Source: Saururus chinensis
Lineage: Eukaryota > Streptophyta > Magnoliopsida > Piperales > Saururaceae
DNA length: 64,000 nucleotides
Direction: 5' to 3'
Assembly: GCA_035235625.1 (NCBI GenBank)
Contig: CP141149.1
Coordinates: 27,893,753-27,957,752 of the forward strand
Part shown: one piece after another, positions 41,226-52,614 of the stretch
Layout: every line of letters begins with the position of its first letter
Numbering within the stretch: position 1 is the stretch's first letter
Program-made: the position numbers and the translations under genes
Notes under the pieces: generated by a model
The model's database searches: none
The model's input: the letters and a program-made list of their open reading frames with translations, nothing else
What the model was told of the DNA's origin: nothing

Positions 41226-42479
41226 ACATAGCATACTGACATATTTGCTAGCCATCGCCAGCGCATACATACTCCACATCCATAAAACATGCATACATCT
41301 CATGCATATCAATCATACCATACAATCATGCTTACACGCACATCATGCAATCGGATCGTTACTTAACATCCAAGCATGGAATCATACAATCCTAGCATGC
41401 TGCTACTCATTCAAAGCATGCTTCATGAATTTACGAGTTCAAAGCTCCCCTACCTCGTAATCATGACGTTCGATGGCGAGCACACGACGGTGGCGGCGTT
41501 GGCGGCGGAGTTGGCGGTCAAAACCGTTGCCTGGCTGAGAGAGCTGCTGTCCCGAGGATTTTAGGATGCGCCGGAACTATCACGGCCAAACAGAGTGTTA
41601 GAACTCAAAGCGGCAAAATCCGCGATCCACGGCGGCACCCTAGGGCGGCCGGGAGAAATGTCAAGCCAACCTAAGTGGCGATGCGACCCGAAGTCGATGG
41701 TGTACACTGAAGATCAGCCGGTGGCTAAAACGTGCTCAGCCGGCCACAAAGACGTCGAAATCGGCCGTGGACAGCACCCAACGGCGACGATTTCGGTCAA
41801 CAAAGGCCCACATACGGGCGGAGAGCGTGGGGCAATGCTCGAGAATCAAAGGAGAGGTGGTGGAGGACGGCTCTAGTGGTCAACTCCACTGGGTGGCAAA
41901 GCCAACCGATGGTTAGGCGGCACGAATGCGGCGCCTAAACCCAGAAATACACGCGTGGCCACATGCACACGCGACCCAAAAGGGCGGGGAAGATGGCTGA
42001 ACTGAGGCAACCCAGGGCCCACAAAAGCCAACCGGGCTAAGGCCCTAGCGGTGGCCAATCTAAGTGGCGACATCGCCGATCGCCACCCACAACCAAAACC
42101 CATGGTGCGGGCAGCTGTGCATCTCGCACGGCAGAGAGCAAGGGGAGGGTTCACGGTCGAGCAAAGGCTATGAGGCCGTCACTGGTCAAGGCCTGAGCAG
42201 GTGAACTCGTCCACCTTTTGTCAAGGTAAGACATACAATCTCTTGCCCGAGGCCTTCCGGTACCGACGGCGTAAAATGGGCAAGAGGGGTCAACGGCACA
42301 CATGCCGGTAAGGCGGACTAGCTGCGGCTACGGGCCGCAAGGCTGAACAAGACCCAGAGGGTGGCCCACTGGTGTCACCGGGCTGGGGCGGAGCCGAACT
42401 ACGGTCCGCTAAATCAAATCCGGCGTCCGACTGATAACGTCAGTCACAACGTCCAAAACGGACGTAGGCCAAAAATAGG

Positions 42480-43270
42480 GGACGACCGGAGAAAACCCGT
42501 AAGGGCTGAGCGGCCATGGGGGCGGCGACCGAATCGGGCACGGAGGTGTAGTCCACTGCCTTCGCCGGAGCAAGGCGGGACTGGGGGAAGGCCGAATCGG
42601 CAGCAGATCACCGCCGGCGGCCACTGTTTGCCCAAACAGTCCGTCGGCAGAACAGTGAACAGAGGGGGAAAGAGGGTGGGGCGGCGGTGCCGAGGCCCAC
42701 CGGGCCGGGAGGAGGGGCTCCTCTCCGTCGCCGGAGCAAGGCGGTGCCGGACGGAGGTCCGATCGGCCGCAGCTCGCCGCCGGCGGCCCCAAATCGCCCA
42801 AACAGTTCGCCGGCGGAAAAACAGGGCAGAGAGGGGAATGAGGACGGGCGGCGGAACGGAGGCCCACCGGGCCGGGAGGAGGGGCTCCTCACCGTCGCCG
42901 GCCCGGGGCGGAGCCGTGGCCGGCCGGTCGGGCCGTGCCGGCCCGTGGCGGCGGCGGAACGGCGCGAACCAGAGTGGGGGCGGAAAACAGGGCAGCAGAG
43001 AGAGGGAGCGGGACGGCGGAGCTGGGGCCGTCCGGGGCCGGGGGGAGTGGCCTCCCGCCGTCGCCGGCCCATGGCGGAGCCGTAGGCGTCCGGCCGGCCC
43101 TCGCCGGCCTACGGCGGCGGCGGAATCCAAAAATGACAGTGAAAGGGGCAAACCGGGAAAATCGGGGCGGAGCGGCCGTGGGCGGCCGGGGTAGTGGCCC
43201 CTCGGCGTCGCACCGCCGGGGCGGAGCCTGTGCCGGCGTCCAGTGGCCTGCAGGCGGCCGGCGGCAGCCG
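42480..43270. repeat. GC-rich tandem repeats with frequent CCGTCGCCGG
   Basis: Units of about 130-180 bp recur, each with 'ggaggaggggctcctc' followed by 'ccgtcgccgg' and 'ggcggagcc'. The block is far richer in G and C than any other part of the window, rich in CpG, and probably recent, since little C-to-T decay is seen. Open frames of up to ~290 codons on both strands here are a composition effect. Confidence 0.7.
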
Positions 43271-43929
43271 GGCACAGGGAACAGGCGGAAATGGGGGGGG
43301 CGGCCACTGTTCATCCAACCAGGTTCTGGATCGGGTGATCCCGATCCCGATCCAATTTTCCTTTTTTTTTTCTTTTTCTTTTTTCAAACGTACGCTCAAC
43401 GCGCGTTAACCCACTAGTTACGTGTCGAACCTCCAAAATTCGTGCCGTAAGCGCGCAGCGAGGCCCGTGGCCCGCGACTAAGCCCCACACCCGACTCTAC
43501 GGTTATAAATACGGGGAAAAGACACAAATACCCATACGCTGAAACGTCACATTTTCCTGCCGAAAATGACCAGAAAAATGGCAGAAAAATCCCAAAAAAT
43601 CGTAGAAAAATCAGGGACCTTACAGAGAATGGGCAAGAAGAGGACAAGAAAGTTGGGGAGTCACAGCAGAGTGGCAAAGAGCTGGAAGTGGCCTATTCTC
43701 TACTCTTAAAGTGAAAGTGATTTTTTTTCTCATTTCATGTTTGTCTTTTGCTGCTTCATGCCACATCACATTGGCGAGTAGCTGAGCCGGTCCAGTCAGT
43801 TGATCACTTTGAAACGTGAGTGTACTTTGGACTACATACCTTAACAATCCCAGTAATTTTTTTACTCTTTTTTCTAACTCCAATGAAACCCCAACTGCCT
43901 ATTGTACTCATTTAATTTATTCTATGTAG

Positions 43930-45207
43930 ATTGGAGTGCTGGAAGATACAAGAAACTGCACTCTGCATGGCATTTTAAGGGTGCAGGGCTGTTTTAGAGG
44001 CCATCAAGCTCGTTGATATGTCAGAAAGCTTAAAAATGGAATTTCCACATTGCAGTAATGTAGTCTTCCTTCTCATGCTTTAGTGTTTGTTCCAATTTAA
44101 GTAAGGTTGTGATGTATGTATTTATCCTTGATATGTTTTGTTGCAGTTATACGGGGTGAGAAAACAAGACATGAGTTTGCTGTTTTGATTCAACAACACA
44201 GAGCTGCTGTTACTATTCAAAAACAGATGAAATGCAAGAAAAGTAGACAAGATTATGTGAATGTACACAATGCCTCTATAGTTATTCAATCTGGTATGTA
44301 TTGGCACAGTGTATTGGCTTTCATACACTACAATCAGGTGTAGAATCAAGTACGTAAAAATGACAAAGTTTGTGATGCATGGTTTTTTGTAGCTATTCGT
44401 GGTTGGCTGGTTTGGAGGTGTTTAGGTGATGTCAGTTTACTAACCTTACCAAGGAAACATGAAAATGCAAAGGTATTATTAATTTTCGAAGATATCTCTT
44501 CTCTAAGTGATCTGTATTTAAATAAGTAATAAATGACCAAAATTTGCAATCAGGGATCAGAAGCTGATCAAATTCTGGTGAAGCCATCATTGCTAACTGA
44601 GCTATAAAGAAGAGTTCTCAAAGCCGAAGCTGCTTTAAGAGAGAAAGAGGAAGAGTGTGACATTTTAAACCAAAGGCTCCAACAGTATGAAAACCGTTGG
44701 TCTGAGTATGAACTGAAGATGAAATCCATGGAAGAGATATGGCAGAAGCGGATGAGATATTTGCAGTCTATCCTCTTTATTGCCAAAAAGAGCCTTGCTG
44801 TTGATGAGGCAGAAAAGGATTCCGATGCATCAGAATGGGACCTCAATGGCGGCAGCAGGTCGAGGGAGATTAATGGGGTGAGGACTAGGTTGCGGGTAAT
44901 GGACAAAGAGATGAATGCTAGTTTGAGTGTTAGAAATCGGCTTGCAGAAGAATTCAAGTATCGAAGCCAGGTTTTTGGTGATGATGCCAAATTCTTGGTG
45001 GAGATCAAATCTGGATAGGCGGAGGCAAGCTTGAATCCTGAACGTGAGCTTCGAAGGCTAAAACAAGTGTTTGATGCCTGGAAGAATGATTACAACTCAA
45101 GGCTAAGGGAAACAAAGGTGATTCTTTAGAAGCTAGCCAGTGAGGATGCGAACTCAGATAAGGCAAGAAAGAAATGGTGGGGGAGGAGAAATAGCACAAG
45201 AATGTAA
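43930..45207 (+). pseudogene. Myosin VIII neck and tail gene fragment
   Basis: Four exons can be traced (43930-44059, 44147-44293, 44393-44472, 44554-45207), each with usable splice sites and matching phases. They encode IGVLEDTRNCTLHGILRVQG, IQ motifs (GCFRGHQAR, AAVTIQKQMKCKKSR, ASIVIQSAIRGW), the coiled coil (RVLKAEAALREKEEECDILN) and the tail RSQVFGDDAKFLVEIKSG and KKWWGRRNSTRM. This is the plant myosin VIII neck, coiled coil and C-terminus; the motor domain is absent. Five in-frame stops (44014, 44056, 44605, 45016, 45127) show that it is a dead copy. It was probably carried into the CACTA element as genomic DNA. Confidence 0.9.
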
Positions 45208-45439
45208 TTAGCTTGAAGTGAGTTTTGGTGTAATAATATGAGTAGTAGTTTTTTTACATTGTACCAATATAACACATTTTTGTTATTTCAATAGTCTCAT
45301 TTTCTTAAATATTCACCAGTCAAGCGTTCAATAGAAGTCAAGAACAGAATGTTCTTTTTTTCACTCTAGAAAAACACAATGTCATAACCAAACAATGCTC
45401 TGTTCGCAATTGAATAGAATTATAATTTTTTTACTCACA

Positions 45440-45990
45440 TAACATGATTTTCTTTTGTTTTTTTCTACCACAGCACTATCATGCTGTCCCATGAAAATAC
45501 ATTATTAAATTTTTAAAACTCTATAACAGTTAATGTGGTTAATGCCTCACACTTATATAATAATTTAGACAATATTATTCAATTAGAGTTTAAATTTTTT
45601 GTTCAAATACGAACTTTTTTTGCATTTTTTTGTCACAACACTATCATGCTGTCCCATAAAATTATATTATTAAATTTTTAAAATTTTATAAGAGTTAATA
45701 TCATTAATGTCTTACACTTTTACAATAATTTAGATAATATAATTCAATTAGAGTTTAAAATTTTTGTCCTTATATGTGTTTTTTTATCTTTTTCTACCAC
45801 AACACTATCATGTTGTCCCATGAAATTACATTATTAAGTTTTTAAAATTTTATAAAAGTTAATGTGGTTAATGTCTTACACTTTTATGATTATTTAGACA
45901 ATAGAATTCAATTAGAGTTTAAAATTTTTGTACACATATGAGGTTTTTTGCCTTTTTCTGTCATGACACTATCATGTTATCCCATTAAAT
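45440..45990. repeat. 164 bp tandem repeat, about 3.3 copies
   Basis: The motif 'actatcatgctgtcccat' (with small changes) occurs at 45475, 45640, 45804 and 45968, spacings of 164-165 bp. Between them 'aaatttttaaaa', 'gttaatgtggttaatg' and 'attcaattagagtttaaa' also recur in order. It is an AT-rich satellite-like array just after the myosin fragment. Confidence 0.85.
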
Positions 45991-46482
45991 ATCTTATTTT
46001 CTTCTCATTACTTCTTTGTACCTGAGATTTTTTAAATAAACTATTGTGTCTTTATTGAGGGGCCTGCAAAACATTATGTTTTAGCATGACTACCTATAAT
46101 ACATAATTAGCGAAGTAATATTTTGGGTGCTTATACAAATTCAATGACAAAAGTTTAAAGTACAGTCTAACCCAACTCCAAAATTTACCTGATAGGACTA
46201 GATTTCAAAATTTTCTTATTACTGCAAGTGGAAAATGGCTTTACAAAACAACTAAATTCAAAACCAAAAGCATAAATGGCTTGAGGTTCTATATTGAGCA
46301 TTGATCTATATATCTCGAGCATAACGTTATTTTGCAGACAAAACCTCAAATGTGGAAGCCAAAGTTACTTTGTATGGCAACATGACCAAATTTACATAGC
46401 ATTTAGATGGTTAAAAAAGAAAAAAAGCAACTTCAGAACAATTATTATAGAGACATTTTCTGCATTGTTGCTGCATGACTAT

Positions 46483-48766
46483 TGTGACGCCCCGACCCGA
46501 AAACCGACCAGGGCCAGGGGTCCGGAAATCAATGAAAATGATGAAAACCAAACCCATAACCAAAAGCAGCACACTCTGAGTGCGAGAGTCTTCTCATTCC
46601 TCTACGTGCTACGAAACTTTAGCGCTCCGTTGCGCGTAGGCAAGAACTGGCCTAATTATATAACTAATTCGGACCGGGCCAACGTTGCATTGCCGTTGGT
46701 TGCCTACGTACATATCGGCTAACATCCACGATGTTACTCCGATACGATTGGATCCGGATGTAGTTCTGCCTATTGGCTACTACATACAACCAGCACACCA
46801 AAAATACATACGTATAAAATACGTATCTCCGAATATTTAATCGGAGTTATACGAAAACACCGGTAACACACGTCTCGCTCTATCATAGAGACAAGCACCA
46901 CACAACCAATACGAAAACCCGGTAAAACACCGGCAACACACATCTCGCTCTATCATAGAGACGAGCACCACACGACCACCACAACATGCCTCACTCTACC
47001 CCAGAGCAAGACCATCACAACATTCCTCACTCTATCCTAGAGCAAGACCACACATCACACGTCTCGCTCCATCACTGAGCCGAGACCACACATCACACGT
47101 CTCGCTCCATCACTAAGCCGAGACCACATACATCACACGTCTTGCTCTATCATAGAGTGAGATGGAACACAATCATAGGTCTCGCTCTATCACTGAGCCA
47201 AGACCCAACACACACACAACACGTCTCTCTCTAGCCCAGAGCAAGACGACACACATCATGGCATATAAACTAAACATATCATAAGATGAACACACGTACA
47301 ACCCGTCTCTCTCTAACCCAGAGGGAGACAGCACACATCATGCATATAAGCATAGCATAACAATATATAAACACAATCATAGGTCTCGCTCTATCACTGA
47401 GCCGAGACCGAATACACACACAACCCATCTCGCTCTAACCCAGAGCGAGACGACACACATCATGCATATGAGCAACACATATCATAACACACGCACAACC
47501 CGTCTCTCTCTAATCCAGAGTGAGACGGCACACACCACAACTGACACATGTCATTCTATAATTAACTAGAAGGTAAGAAACCCTTACTCCCCTGATGTCT
47601 CAAGAGGTAGCGGTATTCAGGATGCACGTTTCTGGGCGTCCTCCCCTTCAGATCCAGAGACAGCGGACAGAGCCTCCTCTAGCCTCCACGCGTTCATCGT
47701 CTTATACCGAAAGGCAACCCAACCAACTCTCCCCTTTCCCGAAGACCTCGTTTTCTGCTCCCGTGGGCGGCGGACAAAACCTCCCCTACATCGGGGTGTT
47801 CCTTCACACGTTGTGGCCCTTGGATGGAGAACGGAGCCTCCCCTACATCGGGCCACTTCCCTTAATCTTGCCCGGTAATGGAGGATGGAGCCTCCTCTCT
47901 CACCGGGCCATCTCTCTCTCACTCTCGGGGTAGGAGGGCGGTGGACATAGCCTCCTCTTGCCCCGGGTCATTCCTCCCTTATAGGAGCACCAACTCGAGG
48001 AATGGACCATGCCATTGCGTAGATCACCCTCAAATTAGCTAGAAACGCCTCAGGAACGGAAGAAAACGGACTCCAAACGAGTCCAGAAACTCCTCCCAAA
48101 AATAGAACGGGATTCGGTATTTATAGAGGAAGAACCGCAGGCGTGCGAGACGCCCCTGGGGCTCGCGTGCCACGCGTCACGCGCTGCGCTCGCATCCCGC
48201 GGACGCACCCCGTGACGCACGGGCCGACGCGCAGCTCCTGCACGTCGCGCGGGAGCCGGCCCTTGATGCGGGCCCCATCCCACGTCCGCGCGGGCCCGCG
48301 GGCCCCCCGCCACACGGCACCGCGCCGCGTGTCGGGCAGCGCCACTAACGCGGCTGCTGATGCCAGCTAATTTGTTTTTACGTGACTAAAATAATATTTT
48401 CCATATTATTTTAATCCAAAATTATCCTAAACTTCAACGCGCAATATCTTCTTACCCCGAAGTCAAAATCGCGCGTTCTACGCACTGATGGACTCGTATT
48501 GATGAGCCCTTCAATACAAAACCACACATTGGTAGGTTATCCCGCTCTTTTCATGTGGGCCCCGCCCATGCAGCACGCTTCCCGAGGCCGTAGCTTTCGT
48601 TCCCGACCTCCGTTTTATACGTTCTTCAATTAGTCACGCTCGTTACTCCGAGCTCTACCCATCCACAGGGGTTTCATCCCTTGAAACCCCTGACACTTAA
48701 TCACAAAATTACCAAATGATCCTTAACCCACCCGGGTTAAGCGTAACCGGAAAACAGGTCGTTACA
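46483..48766. mobile_element. Solo-LTR-like element, family A, younger copy (TSD ACTAT)
   Basis: The element starts TGTGACGCCCCGACCCGA and ends GGTCGTTACA, with a perfect 5 bp duplication ACTAT (46478-46482 and 48767-48771). It shares motif order with the element at 13524-15590, including 'ttggttgcctacgtacata' near the start and 'gagcccttcaata' near the end. It is GC-rich and CpG-rich (notably 48130-48350), so it is probably the younger insertion. Its interior holds a 'gtctcgctctatcatagaga' repeat block (46860-47545) and a 'gg.ggacagagcctcctct' block (47600-47970). No coding sequence is seen. Confidence 0.85.
46860..47545. repeat. Repeats of 'gtctcgctctatcactgagc'
   Basis: More than ten units of about 35-60 bp carry 'gtctcgctct(a)..c..agag.gagac', a short inverted repeat, separated by 'cacacatcacac' type spacers. 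Unit and spacer lengths vary, unlike a CRISPR array, and the host is a plant. Confidence 0.75.
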
Positions 48767-48771
48767 ACTAT

Positions 48772-48905
48772 ACATGGATTTGAGTCGCATGTAAATCAGC
48801 TTGTTGTTCTCGATGGCCTATTGGAGCTCCATATCATCAGCCCACCACTGACTTAGGCCATGAGCCTCTGAAAACTTCTGTGATCCTTTGGCATTGAAAA
48901 ATTAT
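48772..48905 (-). pseudogene. Unrecognised coding-like fragment
   Basis: On the minus strand a frame reads FNAKGSQKFSEAHGLSQWWA, then DDMELQ, a stop, and AIENNKLIYMRLKSM. The amino-acid composition looks like real protein, with one in-frame stop, but I do not recognise the family. It ends exactly at the LTR-type insertion at 48767, which may have split it. Confidence 0.35.
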
Positions 48906-48939
48906 GTCGATTTATATCGCCTTTTACGGCCCCTGCAGA

Positions 48940-49409
48940 AAACATTTGAATTCTATTTAGAAAGGAGTCCCCTTGCTTAATTGTTTCTTAGTACAATACA
49001 TTCTCGGCATAAGACATGTTAGTTTCAATGATAACAACTACTCGATCAATCTTTGCATGAAGTTTCCTGCCGCAATAAACTGAAATAGCTCCGTGGAAAA
49101 TGTAATAGAGCATATAATGCATTATTGCCACATGTTTGGTTAAAAAGTGCATTAATGCATATCAACCACAAGATATAAATGAAATTTGCACAAGAGAGGG
49201 ATGGCTAGCGAACTTACATATCAATGAAGTCCACCGACACTCCAAATGCAGAAGATAACGATCCAGTTTGATATGCTCTGTCAACTAAGCTGGAAGAATA
49301 ACAAAAGACACCCCAGCAAAAAAAAATAAGTGTAATCATGTAATCTTTCAGATTTACAAAAAATTTCAAATGGTTTTTCCTCTCCGAATCACCTCCCTCC
49401 TCAAATAAG
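48940..49409 (-). pseudogene. 26S proteasome subunit RPN7 gene fragment
   Basis: Minus-strand pieces in order are LFEEGGDSERKNHLKF, TEHIKLDRYL fused to SAFGVSVDFID, ELFQFIAAG, then after a frameshift KLHAKIDRVVVIIETNMSYA, a stop after ENVLY, and ETIKQGDSFLNRIQM. Each matches the C-terminal half of plant RPN7 (PCI-domain lid subunit). A deletion between KLDRYL and SAFGV removes much of the PCI region. The frameshift and the stop confirm loss of function. Some introns seem kept and some coding parts lost. Confidence 0.85.
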
Positions 49410-49499
49410 CTGCCAATTGCAATGTGAACAATTATGATTTTAATATATATGTAAAGAGTACAAATTGCACTTAAGGTAAATACAACAAAGAGCATCTAG

Positions 49500-50945
49500 A
49501 TGCCTAGTTGAATGTTTTCTCAATGCTCTTGTATATCAAATCAAAATCCATATAAACAAAGCCCAGCTGAAGAATATTAAAAACCAAATCCATCTTCTGC
49601 CCAATGATAACTATTTTACTTTCTGTCACCTTTAGTTGTTCTAAAGTTTTCTCCTACTGAACAAAAAAAATATAATTAACAAAGGTGCACAAAAATCTAA
49701 ATCAGCTTTAGGTCTACAAGGAAAAATAGAAATTGGTCTTAGATCACATTATTACTTTGTCATTGATCCTAATATAAAACAGTGACTTCGCCAAGTGAGC
49801 TTCTCGCACTTCACTTCCGCCCAAGTTCTCTTCAGCATCAACAATCCTGTAGAAATATATTTAGCAATATACCTCACACAAATGCAATGCAGAGTGCAAT
49901 TAAATAAACTAAATTCTTATCAATGTTTTGGACCCAAAAACAAATACACCAGCAAAACAGTAAATAGACCTTATCACTGCAAAAATTATATAAAACATTA
50001 CAAAAGAGCTCTCGAAATTAACCAGATGAGAAAAAATTAACCACATGAGAATGTTATGGCCATGGAGGGAACATGGATGAGACAGTAATAACTTCGAATG
50101 ATATAGTTGCTGATAAACTGCAAGATGTGGAAGCTCTACAATCAACTGCGTTGGAAACAAGAAAAATTATCTTTGATGAAGATGGTATCAAGCATGATAC
50201 AAGTGGCTGTATTACTAAATATGTTATGCAAGTCCTGGTGATAGAATCTAATTAGAAACCACTTAGGTTGATGGATCGCTGAGTAAAAATATACTTTCAG
50301 AGGCCATATATGGAACGTTAAAGGAGCCATCAAGCTATGAAACGATGTCCTTCATCATATGCGCTTTTCTAAAGAATAGTCGAGGGGTCGTGATTATGTC
50401 TTGGCCTCTTGGGATGCAACTTAAATGACGTTAGAAAAGATAAGTTCTATTAATGTGCTCCCCCTTTCTGTCTGTTTGAGTAACTTGAACACTAGAAATT
50501 GAATTACTGCTAAAATAACACGGAACAACAGGCCAACTCATAATCAAACTGTCCGCAACATGCAAATTTAAAATTTTATTTTAATAATAAGCGACCTTAA
50601 TTTTAATTGATATCCTTCTCCATTCCTTTCCATCCCTTGTCTAGGACTCCTGACACCGTTCCTGGACCTGGACTCTGTTTCAACCCACTCTTCCATTGTC
50701 TATTGTTTAGACCAACCTCAGAAAAAATTAACATCATGAGAAAAAAATGTATTTTATGCTAAACACCTTAGGTCAAATTTAAGTGGAAATATTTAATGAA
50801 AGCACCTCAGATGATGAGTCAGAGTCGAAGATTATTTAAATAATTATCAAGGACTACAAGGAGAAGCGTTATGAATAGGCTGAAGATTAGGAGGTTATTA
50901 CCTTTCTGGGTCATCTTCTATCTCTTCATACAAGAGACATCCAGA
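49500..50945. other. Interior CACTA DNA without a recognised gene
   Basis: AT-rich, mostly non-coding. A 60-codon plus-strand frame (50073-50255, starting MDETVITSNDIVADKLQDVE) is the only reading frame with natural-looking composition, and it has no recognised relatives. It may be another captured scrap. Confidence 0.25.
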
Positions 50946-51245
50946 CTATGAAGTATCCATGAGACCTTTCTCATCACCAATTGAGCCATCTGCTGGAACC
51001 AAAACTCCCTGCAATATAAAAGATCTTATCATCAAAATAAACAAAATAGCAAGCAATATCTCAGAGTAATCATAAAAACTTAAGCAAAGTACCCTGGCAA
51101 CAACTTGAACTAGGTCTCTAGAGTGTACAAGCATATCTACATACGCCCCTCCAGACATATTTGTGTAAGTCTTTCCTTCTTGAATCAATTTTGCCTTCTT
51201 TAAAACAATATCTACATCATCAGAACCAGAATAGAAACCAGTCAC
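50946..51245 (-). pseudogene. Unrecognised gene fragment (two exon-like pieces)
   Basis: A minus-strand frame reads TGFYSGSDDVDIVLKKAKLI, then QEGKTYTNMSGGAYVDMLVH and SRDLVQVVARV. An intron-like AT-rich stretch follows, then GVLVPADGSIGDEKGLMDTS. The pieces look like two exons of a conserved protein flanking an intron of about 80 bp, but I could not identify the family. It lies in the same orientation as the neighbouring captured fragments. Confidence 0.45.
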
Positions 51246-51549
51246 AAGTGTAATATAGTTGCAACGTATTTATAGCAAATGAAAAGTTCCAATGGCTTTT
51301 GCCATGTATTTATCACAGGTATCCCAAGAGAAGTTCAGGCCTTCTACTGATCCCTTTAAGTATTCCTTACAAACTACAAACTAAACAAAAAAAATGCACT
51401 AATGTACTAGGAGAAAATTTATTTTAGGCCAACAGTATAAACAATCTCAGGAATTTATAAAGCAACACAACACTTGTACAAATAGAATGCTCTTGCGAGA
51501 AAACACATACATAAAGAAAAGTACCTAATTATTTAAAATTATTAACTTT

Positions 51550-51880
51550 TCATGCTGCCCTTTTAAATCCACTAGAAATTGCATGGCAGCAAAATCATGA
51601 TGCCCTTTGAAATCTATTAGAAATTTCGGGGCAACATGATCATGCTGCTCCTTTGAAATCTATTAGAAATTTCATGGAAGCATGATCATGCTACCATGAA
51701 TTTTGATCATGCTGAACCTTTAAAATCAACTGGAAAATGAAGGGCAGCATGCTCATGCTGCCCATTTTTTAAATCAACTGGAAACTGGAAAGCAACCTGA
51801 TCATGTTGCCCTTTTGAAATCTATTAGAAATTTCATGGCAGCATAATCATGTTGCCTTTTTGAACAATGAGCTACCGACC
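51550..51880. repeat. Palindrome-rich repeat array, copy 1
   Basis: Units of about 50-60 bp combine a near-palindrome (gcagcatgatcatgctgc and variants) with 'cctttgaaatctattagaaa' and 'tttcatgg'. Several copies are degenerate. It lies just downstream (minus strand) of the EF-hand fragment. Confidence 0.75.
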
Positions 51881-51959
51881 TTTCATCCACCAATCCTCTT
51901 ATTGCCCAACTCTTTCAAGTACACCTAAATTAGCCCATTGTTGTTGTTCATTTGCAGCT

Positions 51960-52200
51960 TCTCATCCAACATATTTTTAAATTGATTTGCATCAAGAAGC
52001 TGCATAAGTTCATCTGCATCTTCCCATTCAACTCCAAGCTCTTCCACCACTTCAGTAAGCTCCTCAAGGCTTATTTTGTCATCTCCATTTTTGTCAAGAA
52101 GTAAGAAGTTGAAATACTTGATTTCCTTTATCTATCTCGATTCTTCTTTGATGATTTCCAGAAGGTAAATCTTTGAGATGCAGGGCTTCAAGTTTAGCTG
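51960..52200 (-). pseudogene. EF-hand protein gene fragment
   Basis: On the minus strand one frame gives AAAKLEALHLKDLPSGNHQR. After a frame change another gives FLLLDKNGDDKISLEELTEV, then VEELGVEWEDADELMQLLDA. The canonical EF-hand calcium loop DKNGDDKISLEE is clear, with a second helix pair after it, and the second loop is cut off. The parent gene is not recognised. The frame change and truncation mark it as a fragment. It is flanked on both sides by palindrome arrays. Confidence 0.65.
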
Positions 52201-52614
52201 CCGCCATCATGATAGCCTTAGGCCATTTTACCTAGAGTTTCAGAAGATTAAACAGAAGCTTTGATATGGCTCTTCAACATTTTATGCAATAGAATTTTGA
52301 CATCAAGAAAACTGAACAACAATCTATACATACAATTAATGTCAAAACAAAACAAACAGTTAAATTATTTGAAATATATGCAATGCTAAACACAATGTAC
52401 ATCTATATCGTCCTGACACCTAGTATAAGCATCATTTTGTCCTACTAGGTCTATCACTTAAAATTAGCTCTGTTAAATTGATTTGTACTAGCAAGAATGC
52501 ACACACATAACTCGTGTAAATACATATTAGATAAGAAAAAATAAATAAAAACACTTCCCATTAATTAAAAATATTAAATAAATAAATACATATTAACACG
52601 TGTAAATACATATT

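Larger units (their letters stand above)
38450..43624. mobile_element. 5.2 kb solo-LTR-like element (TSD GAGAA)
   Basis: The element starts TGTAACGCCCGAGATTTT and ends GGGACCTTACA, with a perfect 5 bp duplication GAGAA (38445-38449 and 43625-43629). TG...CA plus 5 bp duplication indicates LTR-type integration. There is no reverse transcriptase, integrase or internal LTR pair. The sequence is built of successive tandem repeat blocks and a GC-rich tail (about 41470-43320). A single LTR of this size is exceptional. Alternatives are a large non-autonomous element without gag-pol, or a solo LTR of a long-LTR Gypsy lineage. Long open frames in the GC-rich part come from repeat composition, not genes. 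Confidence 0.8.

Noticed and set aside
42361-43417. Long open reading frames (up to ~290 codons) on both strands in the GC-rich region
   Set aside because: They overlap in several frames on both strands, are made of Arg/Pro/Gly/Ala-rich repeats, and lie in the tandem-repeat tail of the 5.2 kb LTR-type element. Low stop frequency from GC content explains them.
46860-47545. CRISPR-like array of short palindromic repeats
   Set aside because: Repeat and spacer lengths are irregular, spacers resemble each other, there are no cas genes, and the sequence is a plant transposon interior.
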